From contig NZ_OENE01000025.1 in the NCBI RefSeq assembly GCF_900239495.1, forward strand, positions 168,019-232,018: a stretch of 64,000 nt of DNA. Reading direction: 5' to 3'. Of the stretch, positions 55,587 through 64,000 are shown one piece after another (within the stretch, counting starts at the first letter, position 1; the number at the start of each line of letters is the position of its first letter). The translations under genes were made by a program, and so were the position numbers. This DNA is from Tenacibaculum finnmarkense genomovar ulcerans (GTDB lineage: Bacteria; Bacteroidota; Bacteroidia; Flavobacteriales; Flavobacteriaceae). The notes under the pieces were generated by a model. The model had not been told where the DNA came from and searched no databases. It saw nothing but the letters and a program-made list of their open reading frames with translations.

Positions 55587-57920
55587 ATGAAAAAATTACT
55601 ATTATTTACACTTTTACTAATTTCAGCCTTTAGTAAAGCACAAACTATAACCGGAAAAGTAACCACCTCGAAAGGTGCAGTACTTCCTTTTACCAATATT
55701 TTGATTAAAAACAGCAACACGGGAGTAACTTCCGATGAAAATGGGGTTTTTACTTTAGATAATATCAATCAAAAAAAAGTTACCTTAATTGCTTCTTCTA
55801 TCGGGTTTATGTCTTCGAAAAAAAGAATAAATGTATCTAACGAAAAAGTAAATATCATTAATTTTAGCCTAACAGAACACGCCGAATTACTAGATCAAAT
55901 TACCGTAACAGGAACACGAACCGACAGACGAAGCACTAAAAACCCTGTAATTGTAAACGTAATTAACAGCCAAACTTTAGCCGATGTACAGGCGTGTAAT
56001 TTATCGGAAGGATTAAAATTTCAAACAGGTTTACGAGTAGAAACTGATTGTCAAACATGTAATTACACACAACTTAGAATGAATGGTTTATCTGGCGGAT
56101 ATTCACAAATATTAATTAATGGTCGCCCAATTTTTAGCCCTTTAACTGGTTTGTATGGTTTGGAGCAAATTCCAACCAATATGATTGACAGAATTGAAGT
56201 TGTTCGTGGCGGTGGTTCGGCATTGTATGGTTCGAGCGCTATTGGTGGAACAGTCAATGTGATTACCAATATTCCGAAGAAAAACAATTATAGCATTGGC
56301 TATACCTATCAAAATTTCAAAGGTGCTTCCGACCATATTATCGCAGGAAATGCAACGGTTGTAAATGAAGAAAAAAATGCAGGAGTTTCATTTTTTATCA
56401 ACAACAGAACTCGTGAAATTTACGATCATAATGGCGATAATTATTCAGAACTTCCAGAACTTAAAAACAATTCATTTGGTACAAACTTGTTTTTTTTACC
56501 TACGGATAATCAAAAAATAGAAGTTAACTTTAGTAAAATGAACGAATACCGTTATGGTGGTGAAATGATTGAAAACGCACCACATTTCGCCCTACAATCC
56601 GAAGAAAGAGTACACGATGTTTATGTTGGAAATGTAGATTATCAAATTAATTTTAATGATGATAAAAGTTCGTTAATTAGCTATTTTGCTTCTCAATACA
56701 CAGGAAGAGATCATTATACAGGAATTCGCCCTGGAACTCAAAATGTAGTTGAAGATACACAGCATTTAGCAACCCCTCCGTACGGAAATTCAGAAACAAC
56801 TACCTTTCAAGGAGGACTTCAATTCAATCATAAATTAGAAGATTTTATCAAAGGAAATAATGTATTAACTCTTGGCGGTGAATTTGTTCAAGATGATGTT
56901 TTTGATGAAATTAAAGCCTACACTTATGTGGTAGATCAAATTACTCAAAACTACGGTTTCTTCTTTCAAAGTGATTGGGAAATTAACGACAAGTGGAATT
57001 TATTAGCGGGTGTTCGTTACGATCATCATAAATTAGATGCCTTAAAAAAGGATGGAACTAAAAAAGCCATCATCAATAATGTAGCAAGTCCACGAGTTTC
57101 TTTATTATTCAAACCTTTTGAAAAAACACAAGTACGTGCCACTTGGGGAACAGGATTTAGAGCGCCTCAAGCCTTTGATACCGATTTACACATGGCTTTT
57201 GCTGGTGGAGGAATTTCAAGAGTTCAACTTGCCGATAATTTAAAAAAAGAACGTTCTAATAGTTATACCGTCTCTTTTAATTATGATAAACCAACCGAAC
57301 ATTATATTTATGGTTTTACTGTTGAAAGTTTTTACACCGAATTAAACGATGCTTTTTATTTAGAAGGAATTGGAGAAGATAAATATGGCGAAGTTTTTGA
57401 AAAGAAAAATGGAGATGGCGCTGTTGTTAGCGGAATTACTTTAGAAACTCGTTTAAATTACGATGGAATTTTTCAATTTGATGCAGGGCTTACCTATCAA
57501 TCGAGCAAATACAATACGGCGGTAAGTAATTCTGATGATTTAGAAAGTAAAAAAGAATTTTTAAGAACGCCTACAACTTACGGATACGCAACGGCTACTT
57601 ATACGCCAAATCAGAAATTTAAAACAGCTTTAAACCTAGTTTATACTGGTAAAATGGACGTGCTACATTTAGCTTCTGATAAAAATTTAAGTGCCGATGA
57701 ATATTTTGAATCTCCAGCATTTTTTAATGCAGGAATTAAAACAAGCTATACCTTTGAATTAGAAAATATGAATACGAATATTGAAGTTTCTGCAGGTGTT
57801 AAAAATATTTTTGACAACTATCAAAAATCATTTGATATTGGTAAAGAACGCGATAGTAATTTTATTTACGGACCCGCAGCGCCAAGAACCTATACCTTAG
57901 GCTTTAAAATATTTCAATAA
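55587..57920 (+). CDS. TonB-dependent outer membrane receptor, metal-regulated by context
   Basis: Outer-membrane active-transport receptor. Signal peptide ending SKAQ, carboxypeptidase-regulatory-like domain (about 20-100), plug domain (about 110-230; VTGTRTDRRSTKNPV, LFGLYGLEQIP-like stretch TGLYGLEQIPTNMIDRIEVV), then a 22-strand type barrel ending in a terminal Phe-x-x-Gln (GFKIFQ). The plug has CQTCNYTQLRMNG, which I associate with receptors for metal chelates in Bacteroidota. Start ATG at 55587 (a GTG lies 3 bp upstream). 777 aa. Two palindromes in its promoter suggest repression by the divergent DtxR-family regulator. Confidence 0.9.
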   Translation: MKKLLLFTLLLISAFSKAQTITGKVTTSKGAVLPFTNILIKNSNTGVTSDENGVFTLDNINQKKVTLIASSIGFMSSKKRINVSNEKVNIINFSLTEHAELLDQITVTGTRTDRRSTKNPVIVNVINSQTLADVQACNLSEGLKFQTGLRVETDCQTCNYTQLRMNGLSGGYSQILINGRPIFSPLTGLYGLEQIPTNMIDRIEVVRGGGSALYGSSAIGGTVNVITNIPKKNNYSIGYTYQNFKGASDHIIAGNATVVNEEKNAGVSFFINNRTREIYDHNGDNYSELPELKNNSFGTNLFFLPTDNQKIEVNFSKMNEYRYGGEMIENAPHFALQSEERVHDVYVGNVDYQINFNDDKSSLISYFASQYTGRDHYTGIRPGTQNVVEDTQHLATPPYGNSETTTFQGGLQFNHKLEDFIKGNNVLTLGGEFVQDDVFDEIKAYTYVVDQITQNYGFFFQSDWEINDKWNLLAGVRYDHHKLDALKKDGTKKAIINNVASPRVSLLFKPFEKTQVRATWGTGFRAPQAFDTDLHMAFAGGGISRVQLADNLKKERSNSYTVSFNYDKPTEHYIYGFTVESFYTELNDAFYLEGIGEDKYGEVFEKKNGDGAVVSGITLETRLNYDGIFQFDAGLTYQSSKYNTAVSNSDDLESKKEFLRTPTTYGYATATYTPNQKFKTALNLVYTGKMDVLHLASDKNLSADEYFESPAFFNAGIKTSYTFELENMNTNIEVSAGVKNIFDNYQKSFDIGKERDSNFIYGPAAPRTYTLGFKIFQ

Positions 57921-57941
57921 GCAAAGTTTACATAACACATT

Positions 57942-57976
57942 AAAATAGAGAGACTTAAAATAAGTCTCTCTATTTT
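57942..57976 (+). terminator. Terminator of the TonB receptor gene
   Basis: AAAATAGAGAGACTTA and TAAGTCTCTCTATTTT form a 16-bp perfect stem with loop AAA. It lies 22 bp past the stop codon and works in both directions. Confidence 0.9.
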
Positions 57977-58134
57977 AGTAATACTACCTTAATACTTACG
58001 TAACATAAAACACTTTGATTAACATTAAAGATACATTCTAATAAAACAAGCATAATTTTCATCTAACATTAGTTTTACAAGATTACATCAGATTTGCAGT
58101 GTATATATTAGAACCTAAGTAAGTATTAAATACA

Positions 58135-60933
58135 ATGAAAAAACTAATAATTATTACTCTTTTAAGCCTTTGTAATTTTGTGTATGCACAAAGTAAAGGA
58201 ACGGTATCAGGTACGATTTCTGATAAAGAGATGAGCGGTGAAGCTTTGCCATTTGCCAATGTTTTTATTAAAGGAAGCACCATTGGAGCAACCACCGATA
58301 TGGATGGTAAATATTCTTTAAATGTTCCTTCCGGAAACCAAACAATTGTATTTAGTTTTGTTGGGTATCAAACCATAGAAAAAGCAATTTCTGTAAAAGC
58401 AGATCAAACTTTAATTGTTAATCAACAACTTGGTGCTAATGAAGGAGTTTCTTTAGATGAAATTGAAATTAAAGCAACTGTTAGTAGAGAAAAAGAAAGT
58501 GCTTTGTTATTACAACAAAAGAAAGCAACGGTAATTGTTGAAAGTATTGGAGCTCAAGAATTATCTAAAAAAGGGGTAAGTAATGCCGCTGCTGCAACCA
58601 CTAAAATATCAGGAGTAACTAAAAGTGAAGGTACTGGTGCTATTTATATTCGTGGTTTAGGAGATCGTTATTTATCAACCTCAATGAACGGTTTACCTGT
58701 TCCTTCCGATAATGTAAATAATAAGAATATCAACTTAAATTTATTTAATACCAACATCATTCAAAATGTAGGTATTTCTAAAACATATACGACTAACAAC
58801 TATGCCGATCAAGGTTCGGGATCTGTAAATATTGTTACCAAAGAATATTCAAAAAAAGGTATCAAAATTGGTTTAAGCGGTGGTGGTAATACCAATGTTA
58901 TCGGATTAAGTGATTTTAGAAAAACCATTATTAATGACGATGTTACTTTTGGTTTTCATGAAAAAAAATACGCTTTACAAGATGCTTTAACAAGACAAGG
59001 ATGGGATACTAAAACAACAAATGTTCCATTTAACTATAGCGCATCTGTAGGTGGTGGTCATAAATTTGACATCTTCGGAAAAGCATTAAAATTTGTAGCA
59101 TCTGCTTCTTACTCTTCTTCTAATTCTTATCAAGAAGGATTATTTAGAAGTTACAAAGCCAATATTTTAGACAAAGGATTTTCTGAAAATGGAGAACATG
59201 ATACTGAAAAATATATTACAAACACCAATGCTACCGGATATATTAACTTCAGTTTAAAATTAAATGATAACAACAAATTAAAATACAATACTTTAATCGT
59301 TAATAAAAGTCAAGACTTATTATACGAACAAGGAAGAAAAGGTTTCGGTTATGTTTACGATCAAGACCCTAGCGAAGATGGCGCTTTTGTAAGAGATCAA
59401 AATTTTAAACAAACAACGCTTTTCGTTAACCAATTATTAGGAGAACACAAATTAGACCAAAATAATACCTTAAACTGGGCAGCAGGTTACAACTTTGTTT
59501 TAGCCGAAGAACCTAACAGAATTAGAAATGAAGTAAATATTTTAGATCCTAAAAATCCTTCATCACAAATTCAATATGCACACGTTGGAGATTATCAACA
59601 ACGTAAATCAAGTCAAAAAATTGAAGACAACGATTACAATGCTTTAGTTCAAAATAAACTTGCTTTAGGACAAAGCGCAGATGAATATGAAAAGAAACCA
59701 TACGCCTTAAACTACGGAATAAACATCCGTAAAAAAGAAAGAAGTTTTAAGTCATTATTTGTAGGGGTAAAAGCCAAAGGAATGAAAGCTCCTTCTGTTG
59801 ATGATATTACCAATACTTTTACTGCGAGTAACTTTAATACTAATTTATACCCTAACTTAGAATTAAAAACCCGTCCTTACGATACCTATTCAGCAGATTT
59901 AACAGCCTATGCAGGTTTCGTTAATTTTGATTTTCAATTAAATGAAAAACTTTCAGGAAATTTAGGATTACGTTTTGAAAAAGATGAAATAAACATGGAT
60001 TGGAGTGTTGCTAATTACATCGATAAAATAACACAAAAAGAACGAATTGGTAGTTTAAGTAAAAAATACGAAGGTCTTTACCCTAGTGTAAACTTAAAAT
60101 ACGAATTAGACGAAAAAAATTATTTACGTTTTGCTTCAAGTGTAACACAAACCTTACCAGAATTTAAAGAACTTGCTCCCCTAGAATATGTATCACCAAC
60201 AGGGCGTGTTACCAGAGGAAACCTTGATTTAGAAAAGTCAGACATTTATAACATCGATTTAAAATGGGAATTCTTTCCAAGTAGAGAAGAATTGGTATCA
60301 GCAACCGTATTTTATAAGCAAATTAAAAACCCTATCAACTTAGGATTGACAAGAGGTTCATCAGGAAATTTCATTTTTGAAAACACAGGAAATAAAGCAG
60401 ATGTATTAGGTTTAGAAGTTGAAGGAAAAGTTGGATTACTTAAAAATGAAGACGAAAAAAGCTTATTAAGCGCTACTGGTAATGTTACTTTAATGTATTT
60501 AAATCAAGATTTACATAAAGAATTTCAATACAAAGACGTAACAGAAACAAAATTACAAGGAGCCTCAAACTTTATTTTCAATGGATCTGTAAGTTATAAC
60601 TCACAAACAGAAAAACCATTAATAGCAACGGTAACAGGAAACTATTCATCAGATAAAATATTTTCTTTAGGAGCGCCACGTAGTCAAGCACAAAGAGCCA
60701 CCTTATATAACGATCAAATTATTCAAAAAGGTTTTTTCACTTTAGATGCTATTGTAAGTAAAGAAATCACGGATTACTTAACCCTTAAATTAGTAGGAAA
60801 AAACGTATTAAATCCTGAAATCAAGCAAACCCAGTTAGTTCGAAATACCAGAACAGGTCTTGAAACAAGTCAAACAGTTCAGTTATACAAAAAAGGACAA
60901 CAAATTAGTTTAGGATTAAGCCTTTCTTTCTAA
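58135..60933 (+). CDS. TonB-dependent outer membrane receptor (932 aa)
   Basis: Signal peptide (MKKLIIITLLSLCNFVYAQ), carboxypeptidase-regulatory-like domain at about 22-105 (GTVSGTISDKEMSGEALPFANV), plug domain with VIVESIGAQELSKKGVSNA and the GAIYIRGLGDRYLSTSMNG block, and a beta-barrel ending in LSLSF. Not a SusC: it lacks the SusC TonB-box layout and no SusD gene follows. It precedes a lipoprotein gene (61297) that may be its surface partner. Substrate unknown. Confidence 0.9.
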   Translation: MKKLIIITLLSLCNFVYAQSKGTVSGTISDKEMSGEALPFANVFIKGSTIGATTDMDGKYSLNVPSGNQTIVFSFVGYQTIEKAISVKADQTLIVNQQLGANEGVSLDEIEIKATVSREKESALLLQQKKATVIVESIGAQELSKKGVSNAAAATTKISGVTKSEGTGAIYIRGLGDRYLSTSMNGLPVPSDNVNNKNINLNLFNTNIIQNVGISKTYTTNNYADQGSGSVNIVTKEYSKKGIKIGLSGGGNTNVIGLSDFRKTIINDDVTFGFHEKKYALQDALTRQGWDTKTTNVPFNYSASVGGGHKFDIFGKALKFVASASYSSSNSYQEGLFRSYKANILDKGFSENGEHDTEKYITNTNATGYINFSLKLNDNNKLKYNTLIVNKSQDLLYEQGRKGFGYVYDQDPSEDGAFVRDQNFKQTTLFVNQLLGEHKLDQNNTLNWAAGYNFVLAEEPNRIRNEVNILDPKNPSSQIQYAHVGDYQQRKSSQKIEDNDYNALVQNKLALGQSADEYEKKPYALNYGINIRKKERSFKSLFVGVKAKGMKAPSVDDITNTFTASNFNTNLYPNLELKTRPYDTYSADLTAYAGFVNFDFQLNEKLSGNLGLRFEKDEINMDWSVANYIDKITQKERIGSLSKKYEGLYPSVNLKYELDEKNYLRFASSVTQTLPEFKELAPLEYVSPTGRVTRGNLDLEKSDIYNIDLKWEFFPSREELVSATVFYKQIKNPINLGLTRGSSGNFIFENTGNKADVLGLEVEGKVGLLKNEDEKSLLSATGNVTLMYLNQDLHKEFQYKDVTETKLQGASNFIFNGSVSYNSQTEKPLIATVTGNYSSDKIFSLGAPRSQAQRATLYNDQIIQKGFFTLDAIVSKEITDYLTLKLVGKNVLNPEIKQTQLVRNTRTGLETSQTVQLYKKGQQISLGLSLSF

Positions 60934-60966
60934 GAAAAGAAGAAACTCTTAAACAACATACTTACT

Positions 60967-61004
60967 AAAAAAATCTTTGTGAAATTTCACAAAGATTTTT
61001 TTTT
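60967..61004 (+). terminator. Terminator of the second TonB receptor gene
   Basis: AAATCTTTGTGAAATTTCAC and its complement (palindrome around 60972-60999) are followed by a T run; a classic hairpin 34 bp after the stop. Confidence 0.88.
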
Positions 61005-61014
61005 GCACAAAACT

Positions 61015-61147
61015 TAGAACCTGTTAAAAAATTAAAGAAAGTGTTTTTAAAAACAGATAAACCTCATGCTAAATTTAGTTCAGCATCGCATCAACAAGAG
61101 AACTTCGGCAAATCAGCGCGAACCTAAAATTTAAACAAGCTCTTAAA
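61015..61147. repeat. Dispersed repeat family A, copy 4 (different interior)
   Basis: TTAGAACCTGTTAAAAAATT and AAATTTAAACAAGCTCTTAA are inverted, like the outer ends of copies 1 and 2, but the interior is different: it has CTAAATTTAGTTCAGCATCG and CAACAAGAGAACTTC, motifs reused in the tandem array at the window end. Confidence 0.65.
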
Positions 61148-61192
61148 CGATTCAAGTTAACTATAAAAAACAAGTCACTATTTATTAACACT

Positions 61193-61234
61193 AAACCGAA
61201 ATCGTTAACCTTCAAAACCAAAACCGTTAACCTT
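61193..61234 (+). promoter_or_regulatory. 22-bp direct repeat upstream of the beta-helix lipoprotein
   Basis: AAACCGAAATCGTTAACCTT (61193-61212) and AAACCAAAACCGTTAACCTT (61215-61234) match at 17 of 20 bases with a 22-bp period (two helical turns), as for sites of OmpR/PhoB-type regulators. They lie 63 bp before the start codon at 61297. The regulator is unknown. Confidence 0.5.
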
Positions 61235-61296
61235 TAATTAAATAAAAAGAGTTAAACATAGCCTTAATTTGTATAACAGAAATTAAACAAATCAAA

Positions 61297-63258
61297 ATGA
61301 AAAAAATAGTCTTAAGAGCTTTTGTAGTAGCAGCATTATTAACAGGAACTACGACTTTCGTTAGTTGTGGAAGTGATGAACCAGCAATTATTGGTGGTGG
61401 TACAGGAACAGGTACTGACCAAGAAGGTATTAAACTTGAAGGAAAAGTAGCAGGTACAATGACCTTAGACGCCTCAAAAACATATAACTTAACCGGTTCT
61501 TATATTGTAGAAGACGGTGGGAAATTAGTCATTCCTGCAGGAACTAAAATTAATGTAACAGGAAAAGGAACAGAAGCCTTTATTGCAGTATTAATGGGCG
61601 GTCAAATTGATGTTCAAGGAACAGCAAGCAAGCCTGTTATTATGACTTCACCAAATGGAAAACCAGGAGATTGGGGAGGTTTAACCATCTGTGGAAAAGC
61701 AACAACAACCGCTGGCGTAGATGCCGAAGCTGAAGTTGGAGGCTTCAAATACGGTGGAACTGCTGATGCTGACAATTCTGGAACCATTCAATATTTAATG
61801 ATAAAAGGAACAGGAGCATCAATTAATTCAGAATCTCAATACAACGGAATTTCATTATACGCCGTTGGAGCAGGAACAAAAATAGAAAATGTAGCTGTAA
61901 TCGATGGTTCTGATGATGGAATTGAATTTTTTGGAGGAACAGTTTCTGTTAAAAACATCTACTTAGAAAACAACGAAGATGATTCAATTGACTGGACAGA
62001 AGGTTGGAACGGAACCGTTACAAACTCTTATATTTCACATACAAAAGACGGTTTTTCAACGGCTTTAGAAGGAGATAAAGCAAACAACAACCCTAAATTT
62101 GTTAATTTAACAGCCATTTCTACCCAAGGAGGAACCGCTTTACAATTCAAAAAAGAATCAGGAGCAACCATTACAGGATTATCTTTAACAGGATATGCTA
62201 AAAACATTGACATGAAAGATGACGGAAAGTTATCAAACGTTAAAATTGATGGTGAAGACGCTAGTAAAACAGCAAACTATACAAAGGCAGCTACTGTAAA
62301 CGCAAAAGACTTTAGTTGGGTAAATTCATCTGTACATGCAGACGCTAACTTATTACAAGGAAAAGTTACAGGTACCGTTACTTTAGACCCATCAATCGCC
62401 TATAAATTAACAGGATCTTACATTGTTGAAGCTGGAGCAAAATTAATAATTCCTGCAGGAACTAAAATTGAAGTTACAGGAACAGGAACAGAAGCATTTA
62501 TCGCTGTATTAATGGGCGGTCAAATAGACATTCAAGGAACAGAAAGTAACCCTGTTGTAATGTCATCACCAAACGGAAAACCAGGAGACTGGGGAGGTTT
62601 AACCATCTGTGGAAAAGCAACTACCACTGCAGGATCAGGAGCTGAAGCAGAAGTTGGAGGTTTCAAATACGGAGGAACTTCAGACACTGATAACTCAGGA
62701 TCAATTAAAAACTTAGTAATTAAAGGAACAGGAGCATCAATTAATTCAGAATCTCAATATAATGGAATTTCATTATACGCAGTAGGATCAGGAACCGTAA
62801 TTGAAAATGTAGCTGTAATAGACGGAGCAGACGATGGAATTGAATTTTTCGGAGGAACAGTATCTGTTAAAAACATCTACTTAGAAAACAACGAAGACGA
62901 TTCAATCGACTGGACAGAAGGATGGAACGGAACCGTTGAAAACTCTTATATTTCACACTCTAAAGAAGGTTTTTCAACAGCTTTAGAAGGAGATAAAGCA
63001 AACAACAACCCTAAATTTATTAATTTAACAGCAGTTTCAAGTGTAAAAGGAACAGCCTTACAATTCAAAAAAGAATCAGGAGCCACCATCACCAACTTAC
63101 ACTTACATGGCTATGGTAAAAACATTGATATAAAAGACGAATCAGGTGCTTTATCAAACGTCCAAATTGATGGCGCAGACGCTTCAACAGAAGCTGATTA
63201 CATGAAAGGAACAAAAGTTGATACTTCTTCTTGGTCTTGGAAAAACGCAAGTTTATAA
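61297..63258 (+). CDS. Surface lipoprotein made of two tandem beta-helix-like domains
   Basis: 653 aa. Lipobox TFVSCGSD (Cys at 24), a Gly/Thr-rich linker, then two near-identical halves (about 45-340 and 351-653). Each half runs TGSYIVE, IPAGTKI, FIAVLMGGQIDVQGT-like, GKPGDWGGLTICGKATTT, NGISLYAVG, DDGIEFFGGTVSVKNIYLE, SIDWTEGWNGTV and FSTALEGDKANNNPKF, a solenoid pattern like right-handed parallel beta-helices. Downstream of a TonB receptor, so a capture or accessory lipoprotein is likely. No catalytic residues recognised. A 42-bp direct repeat lies upstream. Confidence 0.85.
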   Translation: MKKIVLRAFVVAALLTGTTTFVSCGSDEPAIIGGGTGTGTDQEGIKLEGKVAGTMTLDASKTYNLTGSYIVEDGGKLVIPAGTKINVTGKGTEAFIAVLMGGQIDVQGTASKPVIMTSPNGKPGDWGGLTICGKATTTAGVDAEAEVGGFKYGGTADADNSGTIQYLMIKGTGASINSESQYNGISLYAVGAGTKIENVAVIDGSDDGIEFFGGTVSVKNIYLENNEDDSIDWTEGWNGTVTNSYISHTKDGFSTALEGDKANNNPKFVNLTAISTQGGTALQFKKESGATITGLSLTGYAKNIDMKDDGKLSNVKIDGEDASKTANYTKAATVNAKDFSWVNSSVHADANLLQGKVTGTVTLDPSIAYKLTGSYIVEAGAKLIIPAGTKIEVTGTGTEAFIAVLMGGQIDIQGTESNPVVMSSPNGKPGDWGGLTICGKATTTAGSGAEAEVGGFKYGGTSDTDNSGSIKNLVIKGTGASINSESQYNGISLYAVGSGTVIENVAVIDGADDGIEFFGGTVSVKNIYLENNEDDSIDWTEGWNGTVENSYISHSKEGFSTALEGDKANNNPKFINLTAVSSVKGTALQFKKESGATITNLHLHGYGKNIDIKDESGALSNVQIDGADASTEADYMKGTKVDTSSWSWKNASL

Positions 63259-63305
63259 GCCTAAAAATTAGAAGCAATTAAGCTACTAATTTTCAATAAT
63301 TAATT

Positions 63306-63339
63306 AATCCAGAGAACTTCAATTCTCTGGATTTTTTAT
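63306..63339 (+). terminator. Terminator of the beta-helix lipoprotein gene
   Basis: AATCCAGAGAA and TTCTCTGGATT pair around CTTCAA and are followed by TTTTTATT; 48 bp past the stop codon. Confidence 0.87.
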
Positions 63340-63384
63340 TGCCTTAAAGCAACATTAGCAGCAAATTTTTAGTAGATTTTTTTT

Positions 63385-63471
63385 TGAAGCAATTTCCCGC
63401 TTTCCGCACTCGCTTTTTTTGTTTAAAAAAAACAAAAAAGAGCTCAAACAAAGCTTCAATCGGGGCTAGGC
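63385..63471 (+). repeat. Dispersed repeat family B, copy 4
   Basis: GAAGCAATTTCCCGCTTTCC to CGGGGCTAGG, with the AAACAAAAAAGAGC arm. It precedes the family A tandem array, keeping the B-then-A order seen at 41 and 50.5 kb. Confidence 0.75.
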
Positions 63472-63527
63472 ATTTGTGTTAATTTTCATAAATCGATACA
63501 TCAACTATAATTCCACCAATCTCTACC

Positions 63528-64000
63528 CTATCAGTTCGAGTGATTTTTTAAAATAAACAAACGTCATACTAAAATTAGCTCAGCATCCCATCAAAAAGAG
63601 AACTATGGTAGAAAAAACTCAAAATTTCACAAAATTACAACTGTCAGTTCGAGTGATTTTTTCCTTCAAAAAAATTGTATCGAGAACTTTTTTCAACCGA
63701 AGAACATGTTTTTAAAAAATAAACAAACATCATACTCAATTTAGCTCAGCATCCCATCAAAAAGAGAACTATGATAAAATAAAAAACACCTCAAAAAATT
63801 ACAACTGTCAGTTCGAGTGATTTTTTCCTTCAAAAAATTGTATCGAGAACTTTTTTTCAACCGAAGAACATGTTTTTAAAAAATAAACAAACATCATACT
63901 AAATTTAGTTCAGCATCCCATCAAAAAGAGAACTAATGGTAAGACAAAAAACACCTCAAAAAATTACAGCTGTCAGTTCGAGTGATTTTTTTCCTTCAAA
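63528..64000 (+). repeat. Tandem array derived from family A, running off the window
   Basis: The start CTGTCAGTTCGAGTG recurs at 63641, 63805 and 63970 (periods 164 and 165 bp); the copy at 63528 is a shorter 113-bp version. Each unit carries TTGTATCGAGAAC, AACCGAAGAACATG, CAGCATCCCATCAAAAAGAG and AAAATTACARCTG. No ORF; array length beyond 64000 is unknown. Confidence 0.85.

Noticed and set aside
58135..63258. SusC/SusD polysaccharide uptake pair
   Set aside because: The downstream lipoprotein is a beta-helix-like solenoid without SusD tetratricopeptide features, and no glycoside hydrolases are nearby.

Overview
The window is chromosomal DNA from a member of the Bacteroidota, almost certainly family Flavobacteriaceae; a marine Tenacibaculum/Polaribacter-like genus is my best guess. 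The grounds are very low GC, promoters of the Bacteroidota TAnnTTTG (-7) type, a long FtsZ ending in [11 protein letters not shown], TonB receptors with N-terminal carboxypeptidase-regulatory-like domains, an OmpA protein with thrombospondin type 3 repeats, and atpD-atpC standing apart from the other ATP synthase genes.

Region 1 (1-7245) is a small integrated element next to tRNA-Arg(TCG). It holds the 3' part of a tyrosine recombinase, a dense field of non-coding repeats (a 116-bp element with terminal inverted repeats and an 89-bp tandem unit), an XRE repressor with a divergent promoter region, a string of small unknown ORFs, an HTH_17 protein, a putative gene II/X-type replication initiator and a catalytic-domain-less serine recombinase. 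A 19-bp perfect hairpin among the repeats is copied from (or into) the rep gene, where the same site occurs in two different reading frames. This points to a DNA-level origin or nick site. No capsid or relaxase gene is visible.

Region 2 (7246-23377, minus strand) is the division and cell wall (dcw) cluster: mraZ-rsmH-ftsL-ftsI-murE-mraY-murD-ftsW-murG-murC-ftsQ-ftsA-ftsZ, followed by yqeY and tRNA-Arg. Three 10-bp-spaced AAAGTGG-type boxes upstream of mraZ are probably its own operator.

Region 3 (23480-31115) holds an alpha/beta hydrolase, engB, an RluA-type pseudouridine synthase and an aldehyde dehydrogenase (plus strand), convergent with sucA-sucB of 2-oxoglutarate dehydrogenase (minus strand).

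Region 4 (31335-38417) starts with two identical tRNA-Asn genes and continues with a biotin cluster: bioF, a DUF2007/zinc-ribbon protein, bioD, bioA, a beta-ketoacyl synthase and bioB, interrupted by a lipoprotein gene and intergenic repeats. No bioC or bioH is present, so the ketoacyl synthase is a candidate for pimeloyl precursor supply.

Region 5 (38434-50276) is mostly housekeeping: a helical-repeat protein, a 2-hydroxyacid dehydrogenase, panB, an O-methyltransferase, tatA, atpD-atpC, an OmpA/TSP3 porin, kbl and an AddA-like helicase-nuclease. Region 6 (50814-57920) is a manganese/iron-type ABC importer operon with its DtxR/MntR-family regulator, divergent from a TonB receptor; two palindromes lie between them. 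Region 7 (58135-64000) is a second TonB receptor, a surface lipoprotein made of two tandem beta-helix-like copies, and a tandem array of a dispersed intergenic repeat running off the window. Two intergenic repeat families (A, MITE-like; B, long hairpins) recur as pairs near 37, 41, 50.5 and 63.5 kb.
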